A stretch of 64,000 nucleotides of DNA from Streptomyces sp. D2-8 (lineage in GTDB: Bacteria > Actinomycetota > Actinomycetes > Streptomycetales > Streptomycetaceae), in contig NZ_JAAHBP010000027.1 in the NCBI RefSeq assembly GCF_023184515.1, positions 62,001-126,000 of the forward strand, read 5' to 3'. Position 1 is the stretch's first letter; every line of letters begins with the position of its first letter. Of this stretch, positions 33,477-42,377 are shown piece after piece. Made by a program: the position numbers and the translations under genes. The notes beneath the pieces were generated by a model. It worked only from the letters and a program-made list of their open reading frames with translations, did no database searches and had not been told where the DNA came from.

Positions 33477-34832
33477 TTACCCTGTGTACTCGTCCGCGAC
33501 CGAGAGCGCCGAGTCCAGCGCCGCGAGGCCTTCCTTGAGCTCCGCCTCGCTGATGTTGCAGGGCGGCACGACGTGCGTCCGGTTCATGTTCACGAAGGGC
33601 CACAGTCCGCTCTTCTTCGCGGCGGCGGCGAAGGCGGCCATGGGCCCGTTCGCCTGGCCGACCGCGTTGTACGGCACCAGCGGCTCCCGCGTCTCGCGGT
33701 CGCGGACCAGCTCCAGCGCCCAGAACATGCCGACGCCGCGCACCTCGCCGACGCTTCTGTGCCGCTCGGCGAGCGCCCGCAGCTCCGGCCCGACGACCGA
33801 CTCGCCCAGCCGGGCCGCGTTCTCGACGACGCCCTCCTGAGCCATGACGTTGATCGTCGCGACGGCGGCGGCGCACGCCAGCGGGTGCCCGGAGTACGTC
33901 AGACCGCCGGGGTAGGGCCGCTTGCCGAAGGTCTCCGCGATCGCGCCGGAGATGGCGACCCCGCCCAGCGGCACGTATCCGCTGTTCACGCCCTTCGCGA
34001 AGGTCAGCAGGTCGGGCGTGACGTCGAACAGGTCCGCCGCGAACCACTCACCGGTCCGCCCGAACCCGGCCATGACCTCGTCCAGGACGAAGACGATCCC
34101 GTGCTTGTCGCAGATCTCCCGCACGCCGGCGAGATAGCCGGGCGGCGGGACCATGATCCCGGCCGTGCCCGGGATCGTCTCCAGGATGATCGCCGCGACG
34201 GTCGAGGGCCCCTCGAAGGCGATCGTCGTCTCCAGGTGCTCCAGCGCCCGCGCGCACTCCTGCTCCTCGGTCTCGGCGTAGAAGCGGGAGCGGTAGAGGT
34301 AGGGCGCCCAGAAGTGCACGACCCCGGCCGTGCCGCTGTCGGAGGCCCAGCGGCGCGGGTCGCCGGTGATGTTCACGGCCTGCTGCGTACCGCCGTGGTA
34401 CGAGCGGTACGCCGAGAGCACCTTCGGGCGGCCCGTGTGCAGACGGGCCATCCGGATCGCGTGCTCGACGGCGTCGGCACCGCCGTTGGTGAAGAAGATC
34501 TTGTCCAGGTCGCCCGGGGTCCGCTCGGCGATCAGCCGGGCCGCCTCCGACCGCGCCTCGACCGCGAAGGCGGGCGCGAAGGTCGTCATCCGCGCAGCCT
34601 GCTCCTGGATCGCGGCGACGATCTTCGGGTGCTGGTAGCCGACGTTCGTGTAGACGAGCCCGCTGGAGAAGTCGAGGTAGCGCCGGCCGTCGTAGTCCCA
34701 GAAGTACGACCCCTCGGCACCGGCGACGGCGAGCGGGTCGATGAGCTCCTGAGCGGACCAGGAGTGGAACACATGGTCACGGTCGGCGGCCTTGACGGCG
34801 GCACCGGCTTCGGGGTTCGGCTGAGGGGTCAT
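33477..34832 (-). CDS. class III PLP aminotransferase
   Basis: A 451-residue omega-amino-acid type transaminase. FVLDEVMAGFGRTGEWFA holds the PLP-contacting Asp, and the lysine in LLTFAKGVNSGYVPLGG is the Schiff-base residue; the N-terminal FSSGLVYTNVGYQHP and FFTNGGADAVEHAIRMAR are class III marks. Likely amino donors are beta-alanine, GABA or taurine-like compounds, but the substrate is not readable. No ribosome binding site is seen, while TACGCT lies seven bases before the ATG on the minus strand, suggesting a leaderless transcript. It is followed by the GntR gene and is divergent from the DJ-1 operon. Confidence 0.9.
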   Translation of the reverse strand: MTPQPNPEAGAAVKAADRDHVFHSWSAQELIDPLAVAGAEGSYFWDYDGRRYLDFSSGLVYTNVGYQHPKIVAAIQEQAARMTTFAPAFAVEARSEAARLIAERTPGDLDKIFFTNGGADAVEHAIRMARLHTGRPKVLSAYRSYHGGTQQAVNITGDPRRWASDSGTAGVVHFWAPYLYRSRFYAETEEQECARALEHLETTIAFEGPSTVAAIILETIPGTAGIMVPPPGYLAGVREICDKHGIVFVLDEVMAGFGRTGEWFAADLFDVTPDLLTFAKGVNSGYVPLGGVAISGAIAETFGKRPYPGGLTYSGHPLACAAAVATINVMAQEGVVENAARLGESVVGPELRALAERHRSVGEVRGVGMFWALELVRDRETREPLVPYNAVGQANGPMAAFAAAAKKSGLWPFVNMNRTHVVPPCNISEAELKEGLAALDSALSVADEYTG

Positions 34833-34932
34833 GCGGGCGAGCGTAGGTGCGGGGGAGAGGGCGGTGAAATCGGCGGCCTGTCTGGCGTCGGCGGCGGCCC
34901 CCCGACAGGTTGTCCAGGCGGGGCGGGAATAT

Positions 34933-34966
34933 TGACAGCATGCTGCCTTCTCGACAGAATGCTGTC
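34933..34966 (+). promoter_or_regulatory. sigma-70-type promoter overlapped by two palindromes (DJ-1/MarR operon)
   Basis: TTGACA at 34933-34938 and CAGAAT at 34955-34960, 16 bases apart, form a good vegetative promoter. CAGCATGCTG (34936-34945) is a perfect palindrome on the -35 box, and GACAGAATGCTGTC (34953-34966) has perfect five-base arms covering the -10 box. The two sites share the GACAG...ATGCTG core. This is where the MarR protein encoded by the second gene would repress its own operon. Confidence 0.75.
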
Positions 34967-34993
34967 ATAAGCGCACGGGATCGAGGAGGAACC

Positions 34994-35608
34994 ATGAACA
35001 CCACCGTCGGCAAGCCCGTCCATCTCGCCGTCTACGACACCCTCGCCGACTGGGAGACCGGCCACGCCACGGCCCAGCTCGCCCGCACCGGCCACGAGAT
35101 CCGGACCGTCGGCGCGTCCACTGCCCCGGTGCGGAGCGTCGGGGGCCTGCGTATCCAGCCCGACCTGGCCCTGGACGACCTGCGCCCCGAGGACAGCGCG
35201 CTGCTGATCCTCCCGGGCGCCGACCTCTGGGACACCTCGGACGACCTCGCCCCCTTCGCCCGCAAGGCCCGGGCCTTCCTGGACGCGGGCGTCCCGGTCG
35301 CCGCGATCTGCGGCGCCACCGCCGGACTCGCCCGGGAAGGCCTGCTCGACGACCGGGACCACACCAGCGCGGTCTCCTTCTACCTGGCCGCGACCGGCTA
35401 CGCGGGCGGCGGACGCTACGTCGAGGCCGACGCGGTCACCGACGGCGACCTGATCACCGCGGGCCCGACCGAGCCCGTCGCCTTCGCCCGGGAGATCCTC
35501 CGGCTGCTCGGGGTCTACGACGGTGAGGTGCTGGACGCCTGGTACCGGCTGTTCCACGATTCCGACGCGGCGGCGTACGGGGTGCTGGAGAAGGCCGGCG
35601 CCCTGTGA
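34994..35608 (+). CDS. DJ-1/PfpI family protein
   Basis: A 204-residue class I glutamine-amidotransferase-like protein. The nucleophile elbow is AAICGATAGLA with C106, matching the reactive cysteine of DJ-1/YajL/Hsp31-type proteins, and LILPGADLWDT near residues 71-81 supplies the conserved upstream motif. Members act as glyoxalases, deglycases or redox chaperones; the exact activity is not readable. The ATG at 34994 has GAGGAGGAA in front. It overlaps the downstream MarR gene by four bases (GTGA) and sits behind an operator-covered promoter, so it is probably induced by an electrophile or oxidant. Confidence 0.87.
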   Translation: MNTTVGKPVHLAVYDTLADWETGHATAQLARTGHEIRTVGASTAPVRSVGGLRIQPDLALDDLRPEDSALLILPGADLWDTSDDLAPFARKARAFLDAGVPVAAICGATAGLAREGLLDDRDHTSAVSFYLAATGYAGGGRYVEADAVTDGDLITAGPTEPVAFAREILRLLGVYDGEVLDAWYRLFHDSDAAAYGVLEKAGAL

Positions 35609-36081
35609 GCGGCGAGCGTCAGGATCTGCTCAGCCGCAGCGCCCTCGGGGTGTTCAGGCTCAACGGCCAGTTCCTCGCCGTGGCGGAGGAACTGGCCCGG
35701 CCCGCCGGGCTCACCGCCGCCTGGTGGCAGGTGCTCGGCGCGGTCCTCGGGGAGCCGCTGCCCGTCTCCGGCATCGCCCGCGCCATGGGTATCACCCGGC
35801 AGAGCGTCCAGCGCATCGCCGATCTGCTGGTCGAGCGGGGTCTCGCGGAGTACCGGCCGAACCCGGCGCACCGCCGCGCCAAGCTCCTCGCGCCGACCGC
35901 GCAGGGGCGTGCGGCGATCACCCGGATCGACCCCGGCCACACGGCGTTCGCCGACCGGCTGGCCGAGGCGTTCGGGGAGGCGGAGCTGACGGAGGCGGTG
36001 CGGATGCTGGAACGGCTGTCGAAGGTGCTCGACCAGGTGGGGCTCCCCGGCACGCCGCCTCCGCCTGTTACGGAACCGTAG
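35605..36081 (+). CDS. MarR-family transcriptional regulator
   Basis: A 158-residue winged-helix regulator with SGIARAMGITRQSVQRIADLLVERG as helix-turn-helix (residues about 54-78) and the wing AEYRPNPAHRRAKLL. The GTG at 35605 overlaps the DJ-1 stop. No cysteine is present, so sensing is more likely by ligand than by thiol oxidation. It probably represses its own operon through the palindromes at 34936-34966. Confidence 0.9.
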   Translation: MSGERQDLLSRSALGVFRLNGQFLAVAEELARPAGLTAAWWQVLGAVLGEPLPVSGIARAMGITRQSVQRIADLLVERGLAEYRPNPAHRRAKLLAPTAQGRAAITRIDPGHTAFADRLAEAFGEAELTEAVRMLERLSKVLDQVGLPGTPPPPVTEP

Positions 36082-36160
36082 ACGTTGCCCAGGTCACCCG
36101 GCCCCGGCCCCGCACTATTCTCGATCTGTTGCTCACGTGTGGGGGGAAGGCGGCTGAGCG

Positions 36161-38131
36161 ATGGAGAAGCTGGGACCTGGGGATCCACAGCGGATCGGCG
36201 CGTATCGGCTGCTGGCGCGGCTCGGTGCGGGGGGCATGGGGCACGTGTATCTGGCCCGCTCCGAGCGTGGCCGTACGGTCGCCGTGAAGCTGGTCCGTGA
36301 GGAACTGGCAGCGCAGGACGAGTTCCGGGAGCGGTTCCGGCAGGAGGTGCAGGCGGCGCGGCGGGTCGGCGGGTACTGGACGGCTCCGGTGCTGGACGCG
36401 GACACCGAGGCGGCGGTGCCGTGGGTCGCCACGGGCTATGTCGCCGGGCCGAGCCTCCAGCAGGTCGTCGGGCACGACCACGGTGCCCTGCCCGAGCGGA
36501 CGGTCCGCATCCTCGCGGCCGGGCTCGCGCACGCGCTCAAGGACATCCACGCCGCCGGCATCGTCCACCGTGACCTCAAGCCGTCCAACGTGCTGGTCAC
36601 CATCGACGGCCCCCGCGTCATCGACTTCGGTATCGCACGCGCCCTGGAGACCGTGACCGACGGCGGGCTCACGCGCACCGGCGCGCTCGTCGGATCGCCC
36701 GGTTTCATGGCGCCCGAGCAGGTGCGCGGCGACCGCATCACCCCGGCGTGCGACGTCTTCTGCCTCGGCTCGGTCCTCGCCTACGCCGCGACCGGCGCCC
36801 TGCCCTTCGGCACCGCCAACAGCGGCGTGCACGCCCTGATGTTCCGCATCGCCCAGGAGGAACCGGACCTGGAGGGCGTCCCCGAGGGCATCGCCGACCT
36901 CGTCCGGGACTGCCTGCGCAAGGACCCGGCCGCCCGGCCCTCCCTCGCCCGCGTCCTGGAACGCACGGGCGCGGACGACACCGTCTCCGACGGCCGCGCC
37001 CTCGACCCGTGGCTGCCGAGCGCACTGGTGGCCCAGCTGGGGCGGCACGCGGTGCGGTTGCTGGACGCGGAGGATCCGGAGGGGGCCGGCCCGGCCGAGG
37101 GGGCGGGTGCTCCCGAGCCGCCTGCCGACCGGCAGGGGTCCGGCCCTGACGAGAACCCCGGCCCGGGCCCCACCCCCGAACACGCCCCCGCCGCCGACGA
37201 GTCGTCGCCGCGCCCCGCGCTGCCCCCGGCCCCCGCGACGGCGCCCGCGGCGGCCCCCGGCCCGCCCTCGCCGGGTCTGCCGGGCGAGGGTCCGCGGGTG
37301 AACCATCTGCCCACCATGGTCGCGGGGCAGAGCGCGCCCCCGGTACCCCGGCAACTCCCGGGCGCGGGCGCCCCGTCCCACCCGCAGGTGCAGACGCCTC
37401 CGCCTCCGTACCCGGCGTACGGCTACCCCCAGCAGCACCCCCAGCCCGGCGCCCCGGGCCTCGCCCCGCCCCACCCGGCCTACGGCGGCCTCGGCTCCAC
37501 CCCGCCCTACGGCCCGCCCCCCTACGGCACGACCCCGCCGTACGGGCCCCCGCAGCCGCCGCCGCGAGGGAACGGCCGCTCCACCGCGCTGCTCGTCGTG
37601 ATCGCCCTGGTCGTCGCGCTGGCCGCGGGCGGGTCGGTGTACGCGCTGATGCAGGGCGGCGGCGACGACCGGGCCGACGGCGGCCCCGGCCCCACGCGGA
37701 GCACGGGCGCGCCGACCACACCGGGCCCGTCGCCGACGACCTCGCAGCCGGACGTCTCCGCCTCCCCGGCGGACGGCACGATCCCGGCCGGGTACCTCGG
37801 CACCTGGACCACGACCATCGACAACGCCGACGGCGAGCACAGCCGTTCGCTCACCCTCCGGCAGGGCGAACCGGGCGACACGGTCCTGTCCCTGGTGGCC
37901 GACGGCCCGACCAAGGGCGGCGGCAGCTACCACTGCGTGTTCGAGGGGAAGCTGACCGCGCAACCCGGCACCGACGGCGCGCTGAGGATCGGCCCGTCCA
38001 CCGTGAAGGTCGGCCGGCCCCGCACCGCCTGCACCCCGGGCGCGGCCACCGAGGTGACCCTCCTCCCGGACGGCACGCTCCAGCGCGTGAACACGGGCAG
38101 CGGGGAACGGCTGACGTACACGAGGCAGTGA
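36161..38131 (+). CDS. membrane Ser/Thr protein kinase (Hanks type)
   Basis: A 656-residue protein. Residues 10-275 form a kinase domain: glycine loop LGAGGMGHVY, catalytic K43, HRDLKPSN at 136-143, DFG at 155-157 and the APEQ segment near 188. Residues about 300-465 are a Pro/Ala-rich linker with tyrosine-containing PPYGPPPYG repeats. One transmembrane helix (TALLVVIALVVALAAGGSVY) spans about 474-493, and about 160 external residues follow, including a compact domain from AGYLGTWTTTIDN onward; there are no PASTA repeats. It would transduce an outside signal by phosphorylating cytosolic targets. ATG with GGGGGAAGG upstream; no adjacent phosphatase. Confidence 0.9.
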   Translation: MEKLGPGDPQRIGAYRLLARLGAGGMGHVYLARSERGRTVAVKLVREELAAQDEFRERFRQEVQAARRVGGYWTAPVLDADTEAAVPWVATGYVAGPSLQQVVGHDHGALPERTVRILAAGLAHALKDIHAAGIVHRDLKPSNVLVTIDGPRVIDFGIARALETVTDGGLTRTGALVGSPGFMAPEQVRGDRITPACDVFCLGSVLAYAATGALPFGTANSGVHALMFRIAQEEPDLEGVPEGIADLVRDCLRKDPAARPSLARVLERTGADDTVSDGRALDPWLPSALVAQLGRHAVRLLDAEDPEGAGPAEGAGAPEPPADRQGSGPDENPGPGPTPEHAPAADESSPRPALPPAPATAPAAAPGPPSPGLPGEGPRVNHLPTMVAGQSAPPVPRQLPGAGAPSHPQVQTPPPPYPAYGYPQQHPQPGAPGLAPPHPAYGGLGSTPPYGPPPYGTTPPYGPPQPPPRGNGRSTALLVVIALVVALAAGGSVYALMQGGGDDRADGGPGPTRSTGAPTTPGPSPTTSQPDVSASPADGTIPAGYLGTWTTTIDNADGEHSRSLTLRQGEPGDTVLSLVADGPTKGGGSYHCVFEGKLTAQPGTDGALRIGPSTVKVGRPRTACTPGAATEVTLLPDGTLQRVNTGSGERLTYTRQ

Positions 38132-38256
38132 CCAACTCCCGTCGGCGGTGAGGTCGTTGAACGTCGGGCGAACACCGGCCGACGAAAACCGGCTGGGCGC
38201 GGTCACGGCCGTACGGTGACCGGACGATCGACTCGTCCGGGCGGCGAGCGGCGAGC

Positions 38257-38480
38257 GTGGTCACCCTGGCGGCGATCGTCGTCGCCCGGGACGCCACCCG
38301 CCCCCGATCGGCTGCGCGAGCGGGCCCCTCACCCTCACCGGCTCGACCGCGCTCGCGCCCGTCCTGCGCGAGGTGGCCGAGACGTACGAGCGGGACTGCG
38401 GCGGCGATCACCCACCTCGCCCGCGGCAACGGCCAGGACGTCATCCGCACCCGCGGGCACGTGCCGTGCTGGACACCAAA
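38257..38480 (+). pseudogene. decayed substrate-binding-protein-like gene
   Basis: In the 390 bases between the kinase and the SLATT gene, fragments of one plus-strand gene can be read in different frames: VTLAAIVVARDAT (signal-like opening) in one frame, then GCASGPLTLTGSTALAPVLR and REVAETYERDCGG in another, then AITHLARGNGQDVIR back in the first. GSTALAP..L.E.AE.Y....G is the opening of phosphate-binding-type (PBP-like) proteins that accompany such kinases in actinobacteria. No intact frame covers it, so it is most likely a remnant with several frameshifts and deletions. Confidence 0.5.
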
Positions 38481-38523
38481 GGGCCTGACGCCGTGCGCGC
38501 GGGACGGCGGAGACCGAGGCCGC

Positions 38524-39282
38524 TCACCGCGGCTCGGGCGGCCGCTGCCGAGGCATGTTCGGCCGCGCGCCCCCCGCCGGAGGCACCGCGAACCGTCCGT
38601 TGACCCCCACCTCGGCTCCGCGCCCCGGCCCCGGGAACACCACCGCCTGCAGTCCCACCGGCGCGGCACCGCCCGCCCGGAACTCCCCCATCCAGTCCGC
38701 CGTCTCCACCCGGACCAGCTCCGTCACGTCCTCGGAGAACCTCCGCAGCACCCCGAGGCACCGCTCGGCGGCCTCGCCGGCCGTCCCCTCCGCCGGTCCC
38801 AGCACCTCGCGCACGCTCTCCGCCGCCCAGTCGAACTGCAACGCCTGAAGTCGCCGCTGCACGGCCTGCGCGGTGGCCACGTCGCGCATCCACCCGGACG
38901 TCACCCCGAAGTACTTGTCGACGGCCACGCACGCCGCCCCCAGCAGCAGCGCCAGGCACCCCCAGGGCGCGATCCCGCCCGCGACCCCGGTCAGATCCAG
39001 CAGGGGCAGTGCGACCCCGGTGACCGCCCCTGCCGCGGCCCCGCAGCGCAGCACCCGCGCGCACCGCCGCTTCCACACCCGGTCCGCGAGATACCAGGCC
39101 GCCGTCCGCAGCGCCCCGCGCTCCACCCACCGGTACAGCTCGTCCAGCCGGAGGGCCGGCTCGCCCCAGTCCCCGAGCGGAAAGACCCGCCCGGTCAGAT
39201 CGCCCGGCCGCAGCCCGGCCGCCGCCTGCTCGCCCCGCCCGTCCTGAGGCGGCCCCTCGGGCTGCATCTCCGGCTGACCCAC
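38524..39282 (-). CDS. SLATT-domain membrane protein
   Basis: A 252-residue protein. After about 40 polar residues, an RTAAWYLADRVWKRRCARVLR helix leads into two transmembrane segments (AGAVTGVALPLLDL and APWGCLALLLGAACVAV), then VDKYFGVTSGWMRDVATAQAVQRRLQALQFDW, the helical signature of SLATT domains. SLATT proteins are thought to be pore-forming effectors in nucleotide-second-messenger conflict systems, but no nucleotide cyclase or sensor is adjacent here. I start it at the GTG at 39282, which has GAGGAG upstream; an ATG at 39267 is possible. It is divergent from ybaB. Confidence 0.7.
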   Translation of the reverse strand: MGQPEMQPEGPPQDGRGEQAAAGLRPGDLTGRVFPLGDWGEPALRLDELYRWVERGALRTAAWYLADRVWKRRCARVLRCGAAAGAVTGVALPLLDLTGVAGGIAPWGCLALLLGAACVAVDKYFGVTSGWMRDVATAQAVQRRLQALQFDWAAESVREVLGPAEGTAGEAAERCLGVLRRFSEDVTELVRVETADWMGEFRAGGAAPVGLQAVVFPGPGRGAEVGVNGRFAVPPAGGARPNMPRQRPPEPR

Positions 39283-39559
39283 CCGGCACTCCTCACTGAC
39301 CACGAATGACCACGTACGGTTCACTCACCGATCACGCTGCGCGATGGACGAACGCCCGCATGCCTGAACGCGCCCGACCCTTCCTACCTCCCAATGGGTG
39401 GCGAAGACGTAGCTTTCGCCTCTTTTCCGCCCGGAAGTATTCCTTGATCAGGTATAGGGCGCGAGGGGGACTCACTCGAAAGAGTGCTGGGGCGACGGCA
39501 GCCCTGACCACGTAGGCTCGTGCCGAACGGGAAAACCCGTACCGAGCAAGGAGCTGATC

Positions 39560-39901
39560 GTGATCCCCGGTGGTGGCCAGCCCAATATGCAGCAGCTGCT
39601 CCAGCAGGCCCAGAAGATGCAACAGGACCTGGCACAGGCGCAGGAGGAACTGGCGCAGACGGAGGTCGACGGCCAGGCGGGCGGCGGCCTGGTGACCGCC
39701 ACCGTCACCGGCGCCGGCGAGCTGCGCGCTCTGAAGATCGACCCCAAGGCGGTGGATCCCGAGGACACCGAGACCCTCGCCGACCTGGTCGTGGCGGCCG
39801 TCCAGGCGGCCAACGAGAACGCGCAGGCGCTCCAGCAGCAGAAGCTGGGCCCGCTCGCGCAGGGTCTGGGCGGCGGAGGCATTCCCGGCCTGCCGTTCTG
39901 A
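39560..39901 (+). CDS. YbaB/EbfC nucleoid-associated protein
   Basis: A 113-residue DNA-binding protein of the YbaB/EbfC family, expected to form dimers that coat the nucleoid. It begins with a Gln-rich helix (MQQLLQQAQKMQQDLAQAQE), has the conserved VTATVTGAGELRALKIDP and VVDPEDTE-like strands, and ends in a Gly-rich tail. The GTG at 39560 follows AAGGAGC. Normally this gene lies between dnaX and recR; here recR follows after 94 bases but dnaX is absent. Confidence 0.93.
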   Translation: MIPGGGQPNMQQLLQQAQKMQQDLAQAQEELAQTEVDGQAGGGLVTATVTGAGELRALKIDPKAVDPEDTETLADLVVAAVQAANENAQALQQQKLGPLAQGLGGGGIPGLPF

Positions 39902-39995
39902 CCCCGCGCACCGCCTTCCTCGGACAGGCGGCAGACAACTACGGTACGTACGGGACGGTGTGTACCGACCCCGAAGACCCAGGAAGGGCAGTCCG

Positions 39996-40595
39996 TTGTA
40001 CGAAGGCGTGGTCCAGGACCTGATCGACGAGCTGGGGCGGTTGCCCGGCGTCGGTCCCAAGAGCGCCCAGCGGATCGCCTTCCACATCCTCCAGGCGGAA
40101 CCGACGGACGTACGGCGCCTCGCGCAGGCGCTGATGGAGGTCAAGGCGAAGGTCCGCTTCTGCGCGACCTGCGGCAACGTCGCGCAGGAAGAGCTGTGCA
40201 ACATCTGCCGCGACACCCGCCGCGACCGGGCCGTCATCTGCGTGGTCGAGGAGCCGAAGGACGTCGTGGCGATCGAGCGCACGCGTGAGTTCCGGGGCCG
40301 CTACCACGTCCTGGGCGGCGCGATCAGCCCGATCGACGGGGTGGGCCCCGACGATCTGCGGATCAGGGAGCTCCTGGCCCGGCTCGCCGACGGCACGGTC
40401 ACCGAGCTGATCCTCGCCACGGACCCGAACCTGGAAGGCGAGGCGACCGCGACGTACCTCGCCCGCATGATCAAGCCCATGGGCCTGAAGGTCACCCGCC
40501 TGGCCAGCGGCCTCCCGGTGGGTGGGGACCTGGAATACGCGGACGAGGTCACCCTCGGACGCGCCTTCGAGGGGAGACGACTCCTAGATGTCTGA
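39996..40595 (+). CDS. recR: recombination protein RecR
   Basis: A 199-residue protein that works with RecF/RecO to load RecA at gaps. An N-terminal helix-hairpin-helix (LGRLPGVGPKSAQRIAFH) is followed by a C4 zinc finger with C56, C59, C68 and C71, and a TOPRIM domain starting near AVICVVEEPKD with ATDPNLEGEATATYL. The start is a TTG at 39996 with AGGAAGGG about ten bases upstream, which gives exactly the usual length; a longer frame from 39960 lacks support. It overlaps the DUF5063 gene by eight bases. Confidence 0.95.
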   Translation: MYEGVVQDLIDELGRLPGVGPKSAQRIAFHILQAEPTDVRRLAQALMEVKAKVRFCATCGNVAQEELCNICRDTRRDRAVICVVEEPKDVVAIERTREFRGRYHVLGGAISPIDGVGPDDLRIRELLARLADGTVTELILATDPNLEGEATATYLARMIKPMGLKVTRLASGLPVGGDLEYADEVTLGRAFEGRRLLDV

Positions 40596-41247
40596 CGCCA
40601 CGCTGCACGCGACCGAGCAGAACCCGGACGATTTCGCGGTCCAGATCGCGGACCAGATCGAGAGCTTCCTGGTCGCCGTCACAGAGGTCGCCAAGGGCGA
40701 CGAGCCGGAATCGGCCGTGCCCTTCCTCCTGCTGGAGGTCTCCCAGCTCCTCCTGGCCGGCGGCCGGCTCGGCGCGCACGAGGACATCGTGCCCGACGAG
40801 CGCTACGAACCGGACTCGGGCCCCGAGCCGGACGTCGACGAGCTCCGCGAGAACCTGGCCCGCCTGCTGGACCCGATCGACATCTACTCCGAGGTCTTCG
40901 ACCCGTACGAGCCCCGCAAGGCGCCCGTGCCGGCCCGGATCTCCGACGACCTGGCCGACGTCATGGCCGACCTGCGCCACGGCATGTCCCACTACCGCGC
41001 GGGCCGCACCAGCGAGGCCCTGTGGTGGTGGCAGTTCTCCTACTTCTCCAACTGGGGCTCCACCGCCTCGGCGACCCTCCGCGCCCTCCAGTCGGTCCTG
41101 GCCCACGTCCGCCTCGACCAGCCCCTCGCCGAACTCGACGGCCTGGACACGGACCAGGGCATGGGCGACGACACACTGGAGATCGAGGCGGGCCGCGTCA
41201 TGGCCGAGGAGATCGCCGGCCCCCTGGGACTGCGCCCGGCGAAGTAG
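40588..41247 (+). CDS. DUF5063 domain protein
   Basis: A 219-residue soluble acidic protein that regularly follows recR in actinobacteria. It contains FLVAVTEVAKGDEPESAVPFLLLEVSQ-like helices, YSEVFDPYEPRK and ALWWWQFSYFSNWGSTASATLRAL. No function is established. The eight-base overlap with recR implies cotranslation and hints at a recombination- or replication-linked role. A bidirectional hairpin follows. Confidence 0.85.
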   Translation: MSDATLHATEQNPDDFAVQIADQIESFLVAVTEVAKGDEPESAVPFLLLEVSQLLLAGGRLGAHEDIVPDERYEPDSGPEPDVDELRENLARLLDPIDIYSEVFDPYEPRKAPVPARISDDLADVMADLRHGMSHYRAGRTSEALWWWQFSYFSNWGSTASATLRALQSVLAHVRLDQPLAELDGLDTDQGMGDDTLEIEAGRVMAEEIAGPLGLRPAK

Positions 41248-41271
41248 CCGTCCGGCTCCACGGGTTGACGC

Positions 41272-41326
41272 CCGGGAGCCGCACGAAGGCCCGGTGCAGC
41301 GGCACTCGGGCCTCGGCCGCTCCCGG
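41272..41326. terminator. bidirectional nested hairpin between DUF5063 and PhzF
   Basis: CCGGGAG (41272-41278) pairs with CTCCCGG (41320-41326), and inside it AGGCCCG (41287-41293) pairs with CGGGCCT (41307-41313). It separates two convergent genes and could stop transcription from both sides. Confidence 0.65.
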
Positions 41327-41368
41327 AAGCCCCGTCGTCTCTCCGATCGCGAGGAGAGCTGCCGTAGG

Positions 41369-42205
41369 TCAGAGCCGTACGGCCGCCCCCGTCACTCCGA
41401 TTCCCGTGTCCGGCTCCGCCGGTACCGTCACGGTGATCGTGCTCGGGCGTCCCATGTCCACGCCCTGGTGGACGGTGAGTGTGGCCGGAGTGCGGACGAG
41501 GCCGAACTCGCGCAGGTAGCCGCCGAACGCGGCCGCGGCCGCTCCCGTCGCCGGGTCCTCGGTCACACCGCCGGGCGGGAACGGGTTACGGGCGTGGAAG
41601 ACGGCGGGTGACTCCCGCCAGACCAGGTCGATCGTGGTCCAGTCCCTGCGGGCCATGAGGGCGGTGAGCGCGGCCATGTCGTAGTCCAGGTCCGCCAGCC
41701 GGGCCCGGCTCGCGGCGGCGAGGACCGGGTGCCAGGCCCCGCCGAAGGCCACCCGGGGCGGCAGCGCCGGGTCCAGGTCCTCCGCGGACCAGCCCAGGAT
41801 CGCCAGCAGTTCGGCGAGGTCGGCCTCCTCGACCGGTACCGAACGCGGCGCGACGCTCACCAGGGTCGCCACGAGGGTGCCGTCCGCCGCCCGCTCCGTG
41901 GTGACCGTGACCGGGCCCGCCGCGGTGCGCAGCAGCAGCCGCCCGGTGCCGTGCCGCTCCGCGTGCGCCACGGCCGTGGCGATCGTCGCGTGACCGCAGA
42001 ACGGCACCTCCGCGAGCGGGCTGAAGTACCGGACGTCCAGGGGGCCGTCGCCGGACCCCACCACGAACGCCGTCTCCGAGTAGCCGACTTCGGCCGCCGT
42101 CGCCAGCATCACCGCGTCGTCGGCCCCGCTCGCGTCGAGCACCACCCCCGCGGGGTTACCGCCCTCGGGGTCCGTGCTGAACGCCACGTAGCGCAATACC
42201 TCCAT
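41369..42205 (-). CDS. PhzF family isomerase/epimerase-like protein
   Basis: A 278-residue protein of the PhzF/diaminopimelate-epimerase fold. Family marks are the opening VAFSTDPEGGNPAGVVLDA, VGYSETAFV with the conserved glutamate, SPLAEVPFCGHATIATA near residues 68-84 and GVTEDPATGAAAAAFGGYL near 225. PhzF in phenazine synthesis is an isomerase; most homologues outside such clusters, like this one, have unknown substrates. The ATG at 42205 is clear. It stands alone, divergent from the secreted protein gene. Confidence 0.88.
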   Translation of the reverse strand: MEVLRYVAFSTDPEGGNPAGVVLDASGADDAVMLATAAEVGYSETAFVVGSGDGPLDVRYFSPLAEVPFCGHATIATAVAHAERHGTGRLLLRTAAGPVTVTTERAADGTLVATLVSVAPRSVPVEEADLAELLAILGWSAEDLDPALPPRVAFGGAWHPVLAAASRARLADLDYDMAALTALMARRDWTTIDLVWRESPAVFHARNPFPPGGVTEDPATGAAAAAFGGYLREFGLVRTPATLTVHQGVDMGRPSTITVTVPAEPDTGIGVTGAAVRL

Positions 42206-42377
42206 GCCCCGACGGTAGCGCCGGGCCTCCGGCCACGCTGCGTGATTTGGAGGCTCCTTGTACGTCCCCTGTATGCGGGCTGCACGGCCCCTAACCGGTG
42301 AAACGCGAGTCTGGAGTCACTTCCCCCGCGGAGAACGCGGAGGCAGGACGACTCCCTTCGATCTCACTGGAGATGCC

